A stretch of DNA of 64,000 nucleotides from Desmodesmus armatus (Eukaryota; Chlorophyta; Chlorophyceae; Sphaeropleales; Scenedesmaceae): the NCBI GenBank assembly GCA_007449985.2, contig VIIQ02000896.1, positions 1 to 64,000 on the forward strand, in the 5' to 3' direction. Below, in pieces: positions 8,955-20,951 of this stretch; within the stretch, counting starts at the first letter, position 1, and each line of letters begins with the position of its first letter. Both the position numbers and the translations under genes were made by a program. Under the pieces are notes generated by a model. It had not been told where the DNA came from. It was given only the letters and a program-made list of their open reading frames with translations, and searched no databases.

Positions 8955-11786
8955 GGATCATTCTCCGCTCCGCTGATCCAACGCCGTTGCTGTCACCTTG
9001 TGCTCAGCACCTCAGGCACATACTGTTGCGAGTACCACCACATGCACACACTTCGACTCAAAGACATTTTGCCTGCCGTCCATAGCCTGAACAAACCAGC
9101 ACTCCGGACAGCCTGGCAGGTGGCTACTCTCCCAGCCACTCCTGCAACGCTGTCATGCCTGAGTGCTCGCCTGGCACACTTGCTGTTGCTGCGGCCAGCT
9201 CTGGCACTGGCATCGGAGTGGCAGTGCAGTGCCAGCCCGGGCTGTGGCAGCAGGCTGCCCTGCGCCTGCGCCCACCGCACTTGCCCCTGCCTGACACATG
9301 TGTCAGCTGACTGGCATTGTACAATGCCCAGCTCTGTTGTATTACCCAGAAAGAGCAGGCAAAGCTTTTGCAGACACCCCGCACACAAGCGCAATCCACA
9401 CCACCTGCACCTTCTTTCCAGGGTGCCTATGCTGCTGCTGCTGCCCCTGTCTTGTGTTGCAGTGCCCATGCTGCCAATGCCGCTGCCGAAGTGTGCTGCT
9501 GCCTGCGGGCGGTACCCGCAGCCCCCAGCCATTTGAATCACGGAAAATGCTCAGCTAACAATCACATTGCTGCAGCATGCAGTCCAAGCCTGCTGGGGCA
9601 AGCTCATCTCATACCTTGGATCAACAAAAGTGACAGTTGCATGGACCTATGTATTTGTCGTGGCCACCAACAGACAGGAAGATTGGTTGTTGCTCAAGGA
9701 AGCTGTTGTATGGCACATTTGCAAGTGCATTGTGCCTGCTGTCTGAAGCCACTGGCAGCAGACGCACTGCCTGCGGCTCGTGCTCAATTGTGTCGTGTCA
9801 GACCAGCCTCCTTACCAGAATCACACAAGTACAAGGAGACACCCAACATGCCCTGTACTGCTTGTGTCACTAGCAGCCAGCACCTTGCTGTTCACCCTGC
9901 ACAGTAGCCCAGGTGGCCGGCATGGATGCAGCATGGTTGCTGACAAACAGTTGGCCACAGCAATAGTGTGCTCACCCACCTGGCCAAGCAGCACTAACAC
10001 ACACTCCAGGGCCTGGCCTGCAGGAACCAACGCGTCAGTTGTGCTGCCACAACACCTGCCACACCGCCACCCGGCCCACAACAGCTGGCTCCTGGTAGTA
10101 CCCATGCGCTGACCCTCACAACAATCAAGGAGCCAACCGGGCACCATCACAACAGGAATGAAAGCAACAAAGCCGCAGGCAGAGCGCAACACACCCACAC
10201 AGCAAATTAAGCACCAGCCCTGGACGCAGAAAAAACCAAGGCCTGATGAAGAGCTGTCCTCAACCCACCTCACACCACACAGGCATCACACACCTGCCTT
10301 TCCACCACTGCCCAGCCTGTGCGCAGCCATAGTGTAGTTAACCAAGCATGTGCACCAGAAAGAAGGACAACAAGCACATCACAGAAGAAAGAAAGAGGGG
10401 AGTGCTGATCGCTTTTGGATCATGCAGCACTGGCTTACGATACCGTCATGCGTTGTACAACACCTGCACCAGCACCTGTCAGGTGTGCATGGAAGAGAAC
10501 AACAATGTACCGACTACAGGAGCAAAGAGTTGACCGTCAGCTCTAAACAGCCATATCATAATCGTTAGTAGCTAGTAGCTCAGCGGCGCTGCACAAAAAA
10601 TCAACTTGGGCACGGTGCTGCACACTAGGCATGTAGTACAAGTGGTGCAGCTGCCAAACTTTGATGATCAGCCCAGGTCCTGGCACAACCAAAAACGACA
10701 CCACAAAGCATCAACACAACGTGAACCAGCACAGGACATTCATTGGCACGCAGTGTGCTGAGACACCCACAACAGCAAGGAACAAGGCGTGCTCGGTCTG
10801 CTGGCCACAACTCATTACCTACGGATGCACAGCACAGCACAGCACAGAACAACACAACACATCACTCCGGATGCTGGACGACATTGTATTGGCTTTTCCC
10901 CCTCAGAGCGCCGTGAGTGATGCACCACATGCAACCTCGGCCTTGCGCCCTGTCCTGAACCCTTCCCCAGAACTCAACAGTCGTGAGTCACAACCCTGGG
11001 CTTGGCCCCACTGCCTGTCACCTGGCAAGTGTCAGACTGAACAAAAGCATACACGGGACTGAGCCAACTTGGTGCCAATACAAGGCAGCTGTGTGCCAAA
11101 GTTGCAAGTTGCAACTGGTCTAGCAACAGCAGAGTACGACTCTGTTCAACAGATAGTCAGGCCAGGCCTATCTGATCAGTCATGTCAAGCAGCTGATCTC
11201 AGTACTGTAGCAAGAGTGCATCTGGCTAGCAAGCAGCAACACTGCTGAAGAGCCTGCAACAGAGATACAAACACACTGCGGTCAACACACGGCCTGATCC
11301 TCTACCACGCACTCCATGTGTCTACACACACCCTGGAAGTCATCAGCAGCACGCCAGTGAGCATGCCAGTCAGCTGCTGTGCAAGACATGGGTTGAGCGT
11401 GCTGAACCCCCCTGCTTACCAGGCGCGCACAAAAAGCCTGGTACACAGCTGTCCGGTTCACTTCCTAACGACAGCACCACTGGCTGTACCTCCCAGCCTA
11501 CAGCCCAAATAGAGCATACTAGGCAGACATAGATCAGCAAAAGCAGAACTGACTTAGCTCTGACCACACAAAACTGACGGCAGCTTCAATTGGGCTGCAC
11601 AAGTGCTGTCTCTCCTGCCAGGAGAAGTGGCTGTCATCTGCAACTGCGTATGAGCACTGTGACACATAGCTGGGCCTGGCAGGCAAAAAGTCTACTCAGT
11701 AGAGTATTCTGGCAGATAAGGTGCACGGTATCACAGGAAAACCAATATCAAGCAAGCAATAAAGCAGTACGACAATCAGGGCCGTC

Positions 11787-11845
<59 letters not shown>

Positions 11846-11960
11846 TCAACCTCCTTCCATCAACGATCATACCATCTGTATTGTATCATCGCAGACGCAT
11901 CATGTGCTGGGAAAGCATCACTGTCTTGATCTCCAGCTGCCTTGGGGTTTTGACTGGAGC
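8955..11960. other. 3 kb without a recognisable gene
   Basis: Several long ORFs exist on both strands (for example 8993-9541 on minus and 9317-9907 on plus). They are Cys/His/Pro-rich translations of CA- and CTG-rich DNA, with no motif and no pairing of splice sites. The right end probably includes the 3' UTR of the aquaporin gene. Confidence 0.5.
11785..11845. repeat. (CAGA)n microsatellite
   Basis: About 15 uninterrupted copies of the tetranucleotide cagacaga lie just beyond the 3' end of the aquaporin gene. Confidence 0.95.
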
Positions 11961-14716
11961 TTAAACCCCCTCAGGCTCGGCAACCTTGTCCGCGTGGCTC
12001 TTACCACCCAGCTTATGGAAAAGCTGGCTAGCCTTGTTCCTAAGCTTCCTCTCCTCAAGCATGTCAGTGACATTCTCAATGCCCTGGTCCTGCAGGCGCC
12101 TGGGGGGAGAGCCAGTGGCCCACATCTTGAGGGCCTCTGTGTATGACAGGCCAAGCTGCTTGGTGGATGTCAGGGGCATCAGGGGGCCCCAGCCAGACAC
12201 AAAGGCGAAGATGCTGCAGGCCAAGGCGGCCGCCAGGAGCTGGGCGAGGACGTAAATCCTGCGCAAGCCAGGCACAGAGGAATGTGTGTTAGTTGAGGTG
12301 TGAACGGTTTGAGGGTGTGCGGGTTGGATGCCTGGCTTACGTAAGCTGTATACAGCTGGCGAGGAAGCATGCGGCCTCTGCTACCTCAGGTTCGGAACCA
12401 GCACATGACTTATGACGCAGGCGGGTGCACAAGGTGCACAAGAACAATTGCGTTTGTTCCTGCCGACAATCGTGCTGGTGCCTCAAGACAGAAAGCACCA
12501 AAACAAAACGGCACAAGGCAGGGGCTGCCACTGTGTTATGCAATAGGCATTGCTGCACGCCATCATCTGTGCATCATTATTTTTGGTCTTGAGCCAGAGC
12601 TGCACTAATCAGCTGAGTTGGTGGGTACAGCAGTGTGCACGACACAGATTGACACTGCGCCACTCACCATGCGACGTCCTTGCCGCAGCCGAAGACGGCC
12701 AGGGGTCCAATCACACGGGCAGGGTTCAGCGCAGCACCAGTAAACTTGCCACCTGTTACATAGCAGCAACACGCATGGTAACACATGCTGAAAGACAGAC
12801 TGCTAGTATTGCACAAGGAGCGATGCGACCTGGCAATGTTGAGGCTGGGCAGTAAGCCTGTCCTGTACCTGCACACTCAGTCTGACTCAGACTACGGTAG
12901 CCAAGCAAGCAGGGCTGGCCAATGGGTACCATGGCTAGGTTTGCAAGCGAGCAGCAGTGGCAGTCCTGGCTGCTTATCATTAGTCATCTGCCAACCATCC
13001 GCCTTGATATCCTCACCTGTTCCAGCGCAAGCCACCAGGGACAGGCCAACAGCCAGAGGCGTGAAGCTGCCATGTCCTGGCTTGGCCACACCGCAGGCAT
13101 ACACCACACTGATCAGAGTGAAAGTCATCACAACCTCCCAGCCAAACAGCTGGCCGCGGGTGATCTCAGGGCTGATACCTGTTGCGTCAAAGCAACCTAC
13201 AGCAGCAACACAAAACAACAAGTTTCCTTTCAGCCATAGTCAGGCGGGGTGGCGTGCGCTTACACTAGCATACACAGGGCCTTTGGAAGCATAGGAAACA
13301 GGTCCAGCAGCGTGTAGCATGCACTGGGCTGCGCTCAGGAGGAGCACGTCCCTGTAGCTATAGCCTGGTACGGCATGCATGCCATATGGCTGAGCTGTTG
13401 TGCTCCAATGCATGCCAGATTACGTGATGGTTCCGATGGAGGCGCAAAGCAGCTGGTGTGTACAGGTGTGTGCTGCAAGATATGATGCGGAGGGCTTGGC
13501 CGTAGACTGGGTGCTAGGCTAGGCTCACCTGGTGCTCCATCTCCCATGCCGATGTGGGTCTTGGGCATCAGGCCGGACACCAGGAGGGCGCCGAAGATAG
13601 CACCAACAATCTGCGCAGAGGACAGTGGAATCCAGGGCCAGCCTGAGAGTTGAGCATTGAATTGAACGGCACACTGTGCTCCTTGCCGCAAGGACCCCAG
13701 CTGGCAGGAGGCGTCATGCAGGTCACAAGCAGTACTCGTGTACATGCTGCTCACCTGGAGTGCGATGTACAGGATGCTGTGCAATACCGGGTAGAAGCCG
13801 CAGATTAGAGTGCTGAAAGTGACGGCAGGGTTCAAGTGGCCACCTGCAGGTAAGCAGAGCAGGCACAGAAATTCAGGAAGGGCCGCGACAGTGCTGCAAC
13901 GCTGAGCTGACACACAGCAAATGCCGCATCAGCGTTTGTTGTGGATTATGCCTATGAGCCTAGTTTGGCTCCAGAAAGGGCGGTCAGGCGTGCCCCTGAC
14001 TCAGTTTAGTAGTAGTGGTAGTAGTTTCAACCCTGCCAGGCTGGCCATGCCGACTGGAAGTGCTGAATGCCTGTTGTGTAGCAACTTGTGGCATTTTGTC
14101 ATTGCCTCACGAGGAAATTCATGGCTGATCACCCATCCTTGCGAACACAGCACCTACCAGAGATGTTGGCGGCAGCATAAATCCAGATGGCCAGGGACAG
14201 CCCGTTCACCCAAGGTCCGTGCACCTTGTCAGTGACCGTTGAACCCAGGAAGGTGAAGATCATGGTCCCAATAAACTCCACCAACAGGGAGACAACGAAG
14301 GTCTTGCTGCTGACTGATGCATAGTTGGAGAACACGGTCTGCAAGGCGCACGGAAAGGCATTACTTTGAGTTGGCAGCGCATTGTGTGCTGACACCAAGA
14401 TTGGTTGTGCGCTGATCGCCGTTTGTTTGTTCCGCAACAGCAGCACAACTTATGGTCCCGTCTTCTTCCCACTTGCTGCCCAGCCCATGACGGGAGCCGG
14501 TCAATCATGCTGCTATCCATGCATGTCTGTCTAACGTGCCCAAGCCACGACAGAATGCGCCACTGGGCGATCTACGGAAGATTGGGGTGTCGACAGATCT
14601 GCGCAGTGTAGTCCATCCAGCGTTGTCGCATGCCCCCGCAGCACCCAAAAGCATGCATGTTGCTTTATCGAAGCCTCCCAAGTGCCATGACAAACCTCAG
14701 TGTCGACTTGGCCCAT
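11961..14716 (-). CDS. Aquaporin / major intrinsic protein
   Basis: Seven exons (14716-14696, 14338-14158, 13843-13755, 13610-13529, 13196-13017, 12752-12668, 12258-11961) join in frame to 311 aa. Both half-helix motifs are present: GGHLNPAVTF (NPA at residues 72-74) and GAALNPARVIGP (NPA at 194-196, with the pore Arg at 197). Each is followed by typical membrane helices. The ATG was chosen because seven residues precede a short hydrophilic stretch and the first helix (SLLVEFIGTMIFTFLG). Role by family: water or small-solute channel in the plasma or an internal membrane; the sequence does not settle the substrate. After the last helix comes an unusual charged tail of about 70 residues (LEERKLRNKASQLFHKLGGK), possibly regulatory. 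Confidence 0.88.
13949..14030 (+). repeat. Dispersed repeat family A, copy 1 (aquaporin intron)
   Basis: The block from tatgagcctagtttggctcc through gggcggtcaggcgtg to a TAG/TAGT trinucleotide run recurs in inverted orientation at about 33559-33628 with only a few differences. Both copies lie inside introns, as expected of a small non-autonomous element. Confidence 0.75.
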
Positions 14717-16035
14717 GATGTTGGCGTCCACAGCGCTGCTCGGCAAGAGTTTGGCTTCTAACAAACATTAAAGGGAAATGCTCAGCTACCTGAAGGGTTC
14801 CCACGGTGAAGACAGTGGTATGTATGGCCACACCTCGCGCAAAAACCAGGCTTCAGTGTTGGTTCCAGACATCTAGCTCAAGCTCCAGCTTCGCATTCGC
14901 GTAGCTTTAGCTGAGAAATATGTTTATGTGGCTTGGGGCTGGTATTCGTAAGGAACCAGCACTTCCATCGACGAGGGACCCAATAGGACTGAACAAGATT
15001 GAGAGATTACCCCCACATCCTCTCTCCTTCGGAGACGCCTCAATGATAGCGATGATTATACAGCAGTTTGTGGCAAGGCCCTCGTTGCAGGTGTGCACAT
15101 GGCGGCCCATGGTGTCATTTTACGGCGCAGCACAGCGCACACAGTGAGTTGTGTTGTTGGTATGCGTGACCTCAACGGGGTGCATGAAGCATCGTGTTGC
15201 CTTCCATTGACCCACACATGTGCGGTTATTGAAGTCTTCCGGGCCTGAGCCCTGCACGCTCTGTCAGCAAGAGCCTGGCGTTGGTGCTTGGTTTACACAA
15301 TTTGGATCCGACCACACACAATATGGTTTGGTGGTGAAAGGCAGCCAAGTGAGATCAATGGCCTTCAGCAGCCTTGAGATCCACAACCACTAGAGGTTGA
15401 GTTTGGTATTGTCCATCATTGCAGCTTGCAGAAGGGTAACCTGCTCCAACACCTACATACATGCCCATACATATGGCACAGCAGAGTCGGCCCACTTCCG
15501 CAATGGTGTCAGCACAGCTCTGCTGAGAGATTTCGATTATGCAACATCAGCAGCTGTTCTGGCATCGGCTTGCTGTGCACAATCCTAGCCTGCTGGTCCT
15601 ATAGTCACTGTACACTGAGTGTACACATGTTCAGAAAACAGATGTTGATAATATCAAGGCTTCTCACGTGCCTTCAAGCTGGGGCCTCGCAGAACCTGGC
15701 ACTGGCAGAACCCCAGAGCCACTTCACCACTGATCAGTGATACCCATGAGTAACCAACCAGCATGCAGCGATGCGGGCTATCCAGGACTTGTCTTACACA
15801 CAGAGTGGGCAAGCAGGTGCTAACGTGCTTGGCTACCACGATCCTATGACATGTGTCTGAGGCTCAGCCACACACACTCTGACTCAGGAGTGAGGCTCTC
15901 AGTGAGGCGTCTACTGAGAGGCCTGCAACACAACGCCGCACGGACGGAGACCTGTAAACACGCTTCAAACCGCAGGGACAGCGATCTGCAACACAAGGCA
16001 ACGCAGACTCAAGACTGTCTACACGTTTGGGTGCT
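14717..16035. other. Intergenic: aquaporin promoter side and WDR44-like 3' side
   Basis: Both flanking genes read leftward, so this 1.3 kb should hold the aquaporin promoter (left) and the 3' UTR of the WD40 gene (right). No further gene is visible. No clear TATA box was found upstream of 14716. Confidence 0.5.
15794..15798 (-). terminator. Candidate TGTAA polyadenylation signal, WDR44-like gene
   Basis: TGTAA is the usual chlorophyte polyadenylation motif. This one lies on the minus strand about 240 bases past the stop at 16036. Five-base motifs are common, so the call rests on position only. Confidence 0.3.
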
Positions 16036-19000
16036 TCAGGGACGCGCACGCCCTGTGGGCAGGGCTCCCAACAGCTCATGCACCCGTATGCTGCCATTGA
16101 AACCACCAGACACAAGCAGCTGCTGCACGAGGCACCTCTTGCTGTCTATAAGAGCAGCTTCTGCCGATGCAGCAGATGCCGCAGCAGCACCCCCTGCAGC
16201 AGCAAGCCCCGCACCACTGCTCTGATTCAGCAGCACCGAGAACTTCGGCAGGCCTGCAGAAGCTGCAGGAACAAACGCCACAGCCGTCACTGGCTGCCCT
16301 GCCTCATTCGCTTGGAATGCCTGGTACGACGCATTCTTACTCATCAGGTGCTGGTACTGCGCTGCCGCCGCTGCCGCCATCGAGCGTGCACGGTCCGCGC
16401 TGCCGCCACCGCTGCCGCCACCCCGCTGCTGCGCACCAGACCGCCCGCTGCTACCTGCGTCCGGTGCTGCTGCCCCTCCGCCAGACACCCCGCTGCCTGG
16501 GCTTCGCTGCCAGAGGTACAGATTGCCGTCATCACTCCCGCAGGCTAGCTGCGCCCCGTCAGGCGACAGGGCCGCGCGTGCCTGTGTGCTGCTGTTCTTA
16601 TGGCCCTTATACTTGAGCACCTGCCCATAGCCCTCCAGCAGCCGCAGCCTGCTGTCGTTGGTTGTGATGAGAAACTGCTGCGGCTGGCCGGGCACTGCTG
16701 CTATGCTGGTCACCTTCTTGCCGCTGGCGTGCTGCCCACGCTGGTTGCGCACGTCAACCTGCAGCAGGATAGCACCAGTTTTACACTTGCAGGTCAGCCA
16801 TAATGCAGCCGCAGCATCACATGGCGTGCTGTATTGCAAGCAGAACATGATGTGGTTGCGGCCACTTCTTGCGCAGCTGAATGCTGCTTCAGTCGCTGCA
16901 CACCAAGACATGGGGGTGACTTCCTTCAGGCCCCATCACAGCACCACAAGAAGCAGCCATGCCTATGCATGACTGCAAGGCATGCATGTCCCTGTTCTGC
17001 ATCCGAGGCAAGAGCGAAGGAATGCGCAAGTACCAACGCACCCATACAAGACCACATCCTGAAGACCGGGGCTATGTGCGTCCAACACAACAAGATCTGG
17101 CGTCAACCGGACATACCCCACCCTGGTGCCCTGCGCTGGCCACTCTGCCCTTTTCACCCACTGCCAGTGGCGCCACTGCCCTCTTCACCCACTGGTGCAG
17201 CATTGGTTGTAACCTAAGTCATACCTACATACACTCTTTGCAGTTTTAAGATCCATGGCCCTGTGCTCTGCCCCTTTCCCACCAACCTGTGCCACATACT
17301 CCAGCTTTCCGTCCGCCAGGTCATAGAAGCGCACCCTGCCCCTCATTGTGCCCGCCATTACGCGCCCACCACTGAGTGAGAAGGACACGGCAGTGACCAT
17401 GTCCTGGTGCAGCTGCACTGTGGCGATCACAGAAGAGTCGAGTATGCTCCACACACGGATCTTGCCATCCAGAGAGCCTGCAGGGTGTTGAAAAGCAGCC
17501 ACAGGCAGGTACAGTCAGGTCAGGAAGGGGGCAGTGTGTTGCTTTTGTTAAAGCTGCTGCTGCTGGCTTGAGGGGCGGCACTGGCTGCAGCACAACCCCT
17601 CTGATCCTGCAAAGCCCATGCGTGAGTGCTTGAGTGTTTGAGTGCGTGAGTGGCAAGTGATTAAGCTATAGTGAGAAGCTGTCCATCAAATTTAGGAGAT
17701 GGGCAGCAGGAGCTGCTCAACACGGGCGCAAGAAGCGGACGGACACACAAGGCAGTCATGCATCTTCCACAATGGCTTGTTGTTGCACCCACCTGACACA
17801 AAGCGCTGCGCATCAGTGGGGTGGAACTGCACGCTTGTCACAAAGTCGCTGTGCTCAAAGGCCCGCAAACAGTCTGGCTGGCTGAGGTGCCACAGCCGGA
17901 CAGTCTTGTCTAACGAGGCACTCAGCAGGAAGCCACCCGAGCTGCTCCAACTGACATCCAGTATATCCTCACAATGGCCGTGGTACTGCCGTACTGGACT
18001 ACGCGAGTAGTAGGCGCCCCACTCGATCACGGGCGGCTGCTGAGCTTGCTGCGGCGGCGGGGGCTGCGAAAGCTCCGCTGGCTGCTGCGGCTGCTGCTGC
18101 AACTGCTGCTCAGAGTGATGCTGGAGCTGTGCAGCACCCTCCTGGCCGGGGTGCTGTGCCATAAAGCTTTGAACGGCGTCAGGGTGCTGCACCTGCTGCT
18201 CACTGCTGCCTACTGCATGCTCGCGCTGCTCTCCAGCACCTGCTGCTGCGCCCAAGTGCTGCAGCCCCTGCTGCTGTTGCTGCTGCTCGCTGGGTCTGCT
18301 GCTGCTGCATACTGCGTCTTCAGCCCCTGCCTGCGACGTGTTTCTGGAGCCCTGGGCAGAGTCTGGACCTGCGTTGCTGCTGCTGTACACCCAACTGCTG
18401 CGGGAGTGTCTTGACCTGCAGGACACAATGCAAGCAGCAGCACGCCAGCACACAGCTAAACTGACAGATATGTTTTAGGAGCCACGGCTCACCATGTGCC
18501 GGTCAACATACACAGCGTCAGCTGCGAGCTTGCCCCAGCTGCTGCAGCTCAGTGACTTCAATGCTCATTGCTTGTGTGACTCACGGCTCACAGCAAGCAC
18601 CCATGCAAGCACACGTGCAGTGTTCTCGCGCCCTGCGCGCCACACACCTGCTTGCCGTCAGCTGCCACACCCGCAGGACACAATCCTGCCCCGCTGCCGC
18701 CAGGAAGGCGCCTTCCGGACTCGCTGCCACGACCCACACCACTCCTGCGCTGCCCTCCAGCACTTGGGCTAGCACCACAGCCTCGTAAGGCCGCTTGCTG
18801 ACTTTGTGAGACACCAACCGCACAACTGCCGGCAGGACAGGCTGTGGCGAAGTAGGTGCTGCTGCTGTTGCCGCTGGCGCTGCTGCTGCAGAACTGGGCC
18901 CAGCCACCTCTGACCGTGGGGTCACTGCTTGAAAGGCTTGCTGCAGCTGCTGTAGGGGCGCTAGGCTCAACACAGCCGGCGACCCCAAGGCTTGGCTGGG

Positions 19001-20575
19001 GGCTTCCGTTGGGCTTGAAGCTGCCCCTGCTGCTGCAAGCTCTCCTGCAGCTACAGCGCCTTGTGCTAGTGTGCTGGCACCTTGTGCTGGCAGGCTGTGC
19101 TGCTTGCTGCTGCCCTGGCTGGTGGTTGAGAGCTCACTGTCGGCTGGTATAGACACTGACGCCAGACTGCCTGACTTCTGCCTGTCAGCAACCTCATGCA
19201 CTGCGGCACTGGAGGACTGCGAGCACATCAGCACGCACGTACAACATGTCACGGCAAATCACACAGCACAGCACAGAACAGCAGTTGAAGGCCAGCAGCA
19301 GGCGATGGAGGGACACGCCAGCCCTGACCGAACCGTGCGCAGGTCAACGACCAAGGTGGATGGTGTCAAGCTACGCCATGTGCCTGAACCGCTGCCTCGG
19401 CCAAGGAAATGCTGCTCTTACAACCCTAGCAAGGACCAAAGCAAGCAATCAGCCAGTCAGGTAGCCCGCTGGGCGCACCCTACAGCCTCACCTCCCCAGT
19501 GGACCTCCTCAGCAGGTCCAGCAGTGGCCTGGGTGTGTCCACAGACTGTGGCCCTCCCTCTGCTGCTGCTTTGCCAGACGGGCTGACATCAAAGGGCAGC
19601 TTGTGCTTTGCGAGCACCTCCTTGACATGCAGCTCGTGAGCAACCTCCTTGACGTGAGTCACAGCCTTCTTGGTTGCTGCCTGCGCCTTCTTGGCCTGTG
19701 TCTGCGTCCTGTGGGTGTTGGGTGCCAGTGTAAGCACAAACTCAGGAGTGAGGGGCAAGGGGAAGGCTCAGGGATTGACATGCTGCGCTGCGCTAGACCA
19801 TACTTGATGGTGTTGCTGTGCCGCCGGGCAGGCTGTTGACAGACTGCACTACTGCAGTACAGCACAGACTATGGACGCAGCACATGCCAGAAAGGCTCCC
19901 AGTTGGCTTGCGCAGGGGCAAGGGCAGTAACTGTCTGCCGCAGTGGCGCAAGCTGCTGCTTGCTGGGTTGAGGTGTCTGCCTGAGCTGCACTGCTGCTCA
20001 CCAGTTCTTCAGTGCCTTGGTGCCTTTCATGAGGCCACCCTTCTTGTGTGCTGGCTGCGTTTCCTGCACACACAGTCGATGATTACAAATACAGATGCTG
20101 TGATGTCACAAGAACCGGAGCTTGCCAATTCTTCACAAGTATAAATGGCATGTATGTAAGCCTAGGCCTGCTGCCTTGTTGTTGCACTGTTGCTTCCCTG
20201 ATTCCTTGGACTGGGACAAGGTACATCCCCAGCTGCTGGTAAGCAGCTGCTTACCTGGTTGGCGGGGTCTGGGTCTGTTGCTATGTGTGCCAGCCGATCA
20301 AAGTCATCTATGCGCATCTGTGTGCCAGTGTCGAGGTTCTTGATCACAAACATCTGCACAGCACCACCAGAGTTGGGCTTGGTTCGCCGCACGAATTGAC
20401 TATGGCCAGGCCAGGTGGAGTGCAGAGGTGCTGAAAGACTTTTTAAGGCTGTCAGCTCAGTATTGTGTGCTTCTGTAGCGGTGAACAGCACGTGTGCATG
20501 ACACACCGGGTTTTCTGTTTCCTCCTCAGCAGGTTCTGCCCCTGAGGTGGACAGGCCTGCATGTGGGCTGCTCAT
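16036..20575 (-). CDS. WDR44-like WD40-repeat protein
   Basis: Seven exons (20575-20255, 20063-20002, 19708-19492, 19216-18648, 18415-17793, 17477-17287, 16758-16036) join to 901 aa. The N-terminus carries FVIKNLDTGTQMRIDDFDRL and a basic stretch, MKGTKALKNW. WD repeats start near residue 365 (FLAAAGQDCVLRVW), then DKTVRLWHL, HSDFVTSVQFHP, SGSLDGKIRVWS, ITTNDSRLRLLEG and CGSDDGNLYLW. This order and wording matches WDR44 and its plant relatives, which in animals bind Rab11 and act in endosome recycling. A low-complexity Gln/Ser/Ala insert (about residues 391-530) splits the first and second blades, and a Gly/Ala/Ser insert lies in the last exon. Exon 1 might hide one more small intron. It shares a 376-base divergent promoter with the methyltransferase gene. 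Confidence 0.85.
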
Positions 20576-20951
20576 GCCTGCTTGCTGGTAATGGTCCGTA
20601 CAAGACAGACTACGAGGTGCTGTACTGTCTTAGTTGAGGGAATCACAGCAGTTGAGTGCAACAACTGGTGATCAGGTCAGACTGTACAGTACTTCAGCAT
20701 GGCCTGATTGACATTGAAATCAACATAGTGCCGGCAAGTCAGGTCCCAAAATCGTTTTGTTGTTGGTGAAACAAAACGTTGGAGTGACAGTTGTGACGGG
20801 GTTTGGACCGGTTGGCACTTGTTCAGCAGGCAGTGCTTAGCACCGCAATCGTGAGTTCTCATTGACGTTGTTCTCCAGTTTTGATTTCGCAAGCAAGCAA
20901 CACTGCCCCATCTTGTCTGATCGCAGTCCTCACATCTGTCTCCCAGCAAAC
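20576..20951. promoter_or_regulatory. Divergent promoter, WDR44-like (-) / methyltransferase (+)
   Basis: Only 376 bases separate the two predicted ATGs, so this short stretch must contain both promoters and 5' UTRs. No TATA box was recognised. Confidence 0.45.

Noticed and set aside
8838..9541. Overlapping long ORFs on both strands (8838-9536 plus, 8993-9541 minus)
   Set aside because: Both are low-complexity translations of CA/CTG-rich DNA with no motif. The plus ORF begins inside the truncated transposon, and neither has supporting splice sites.
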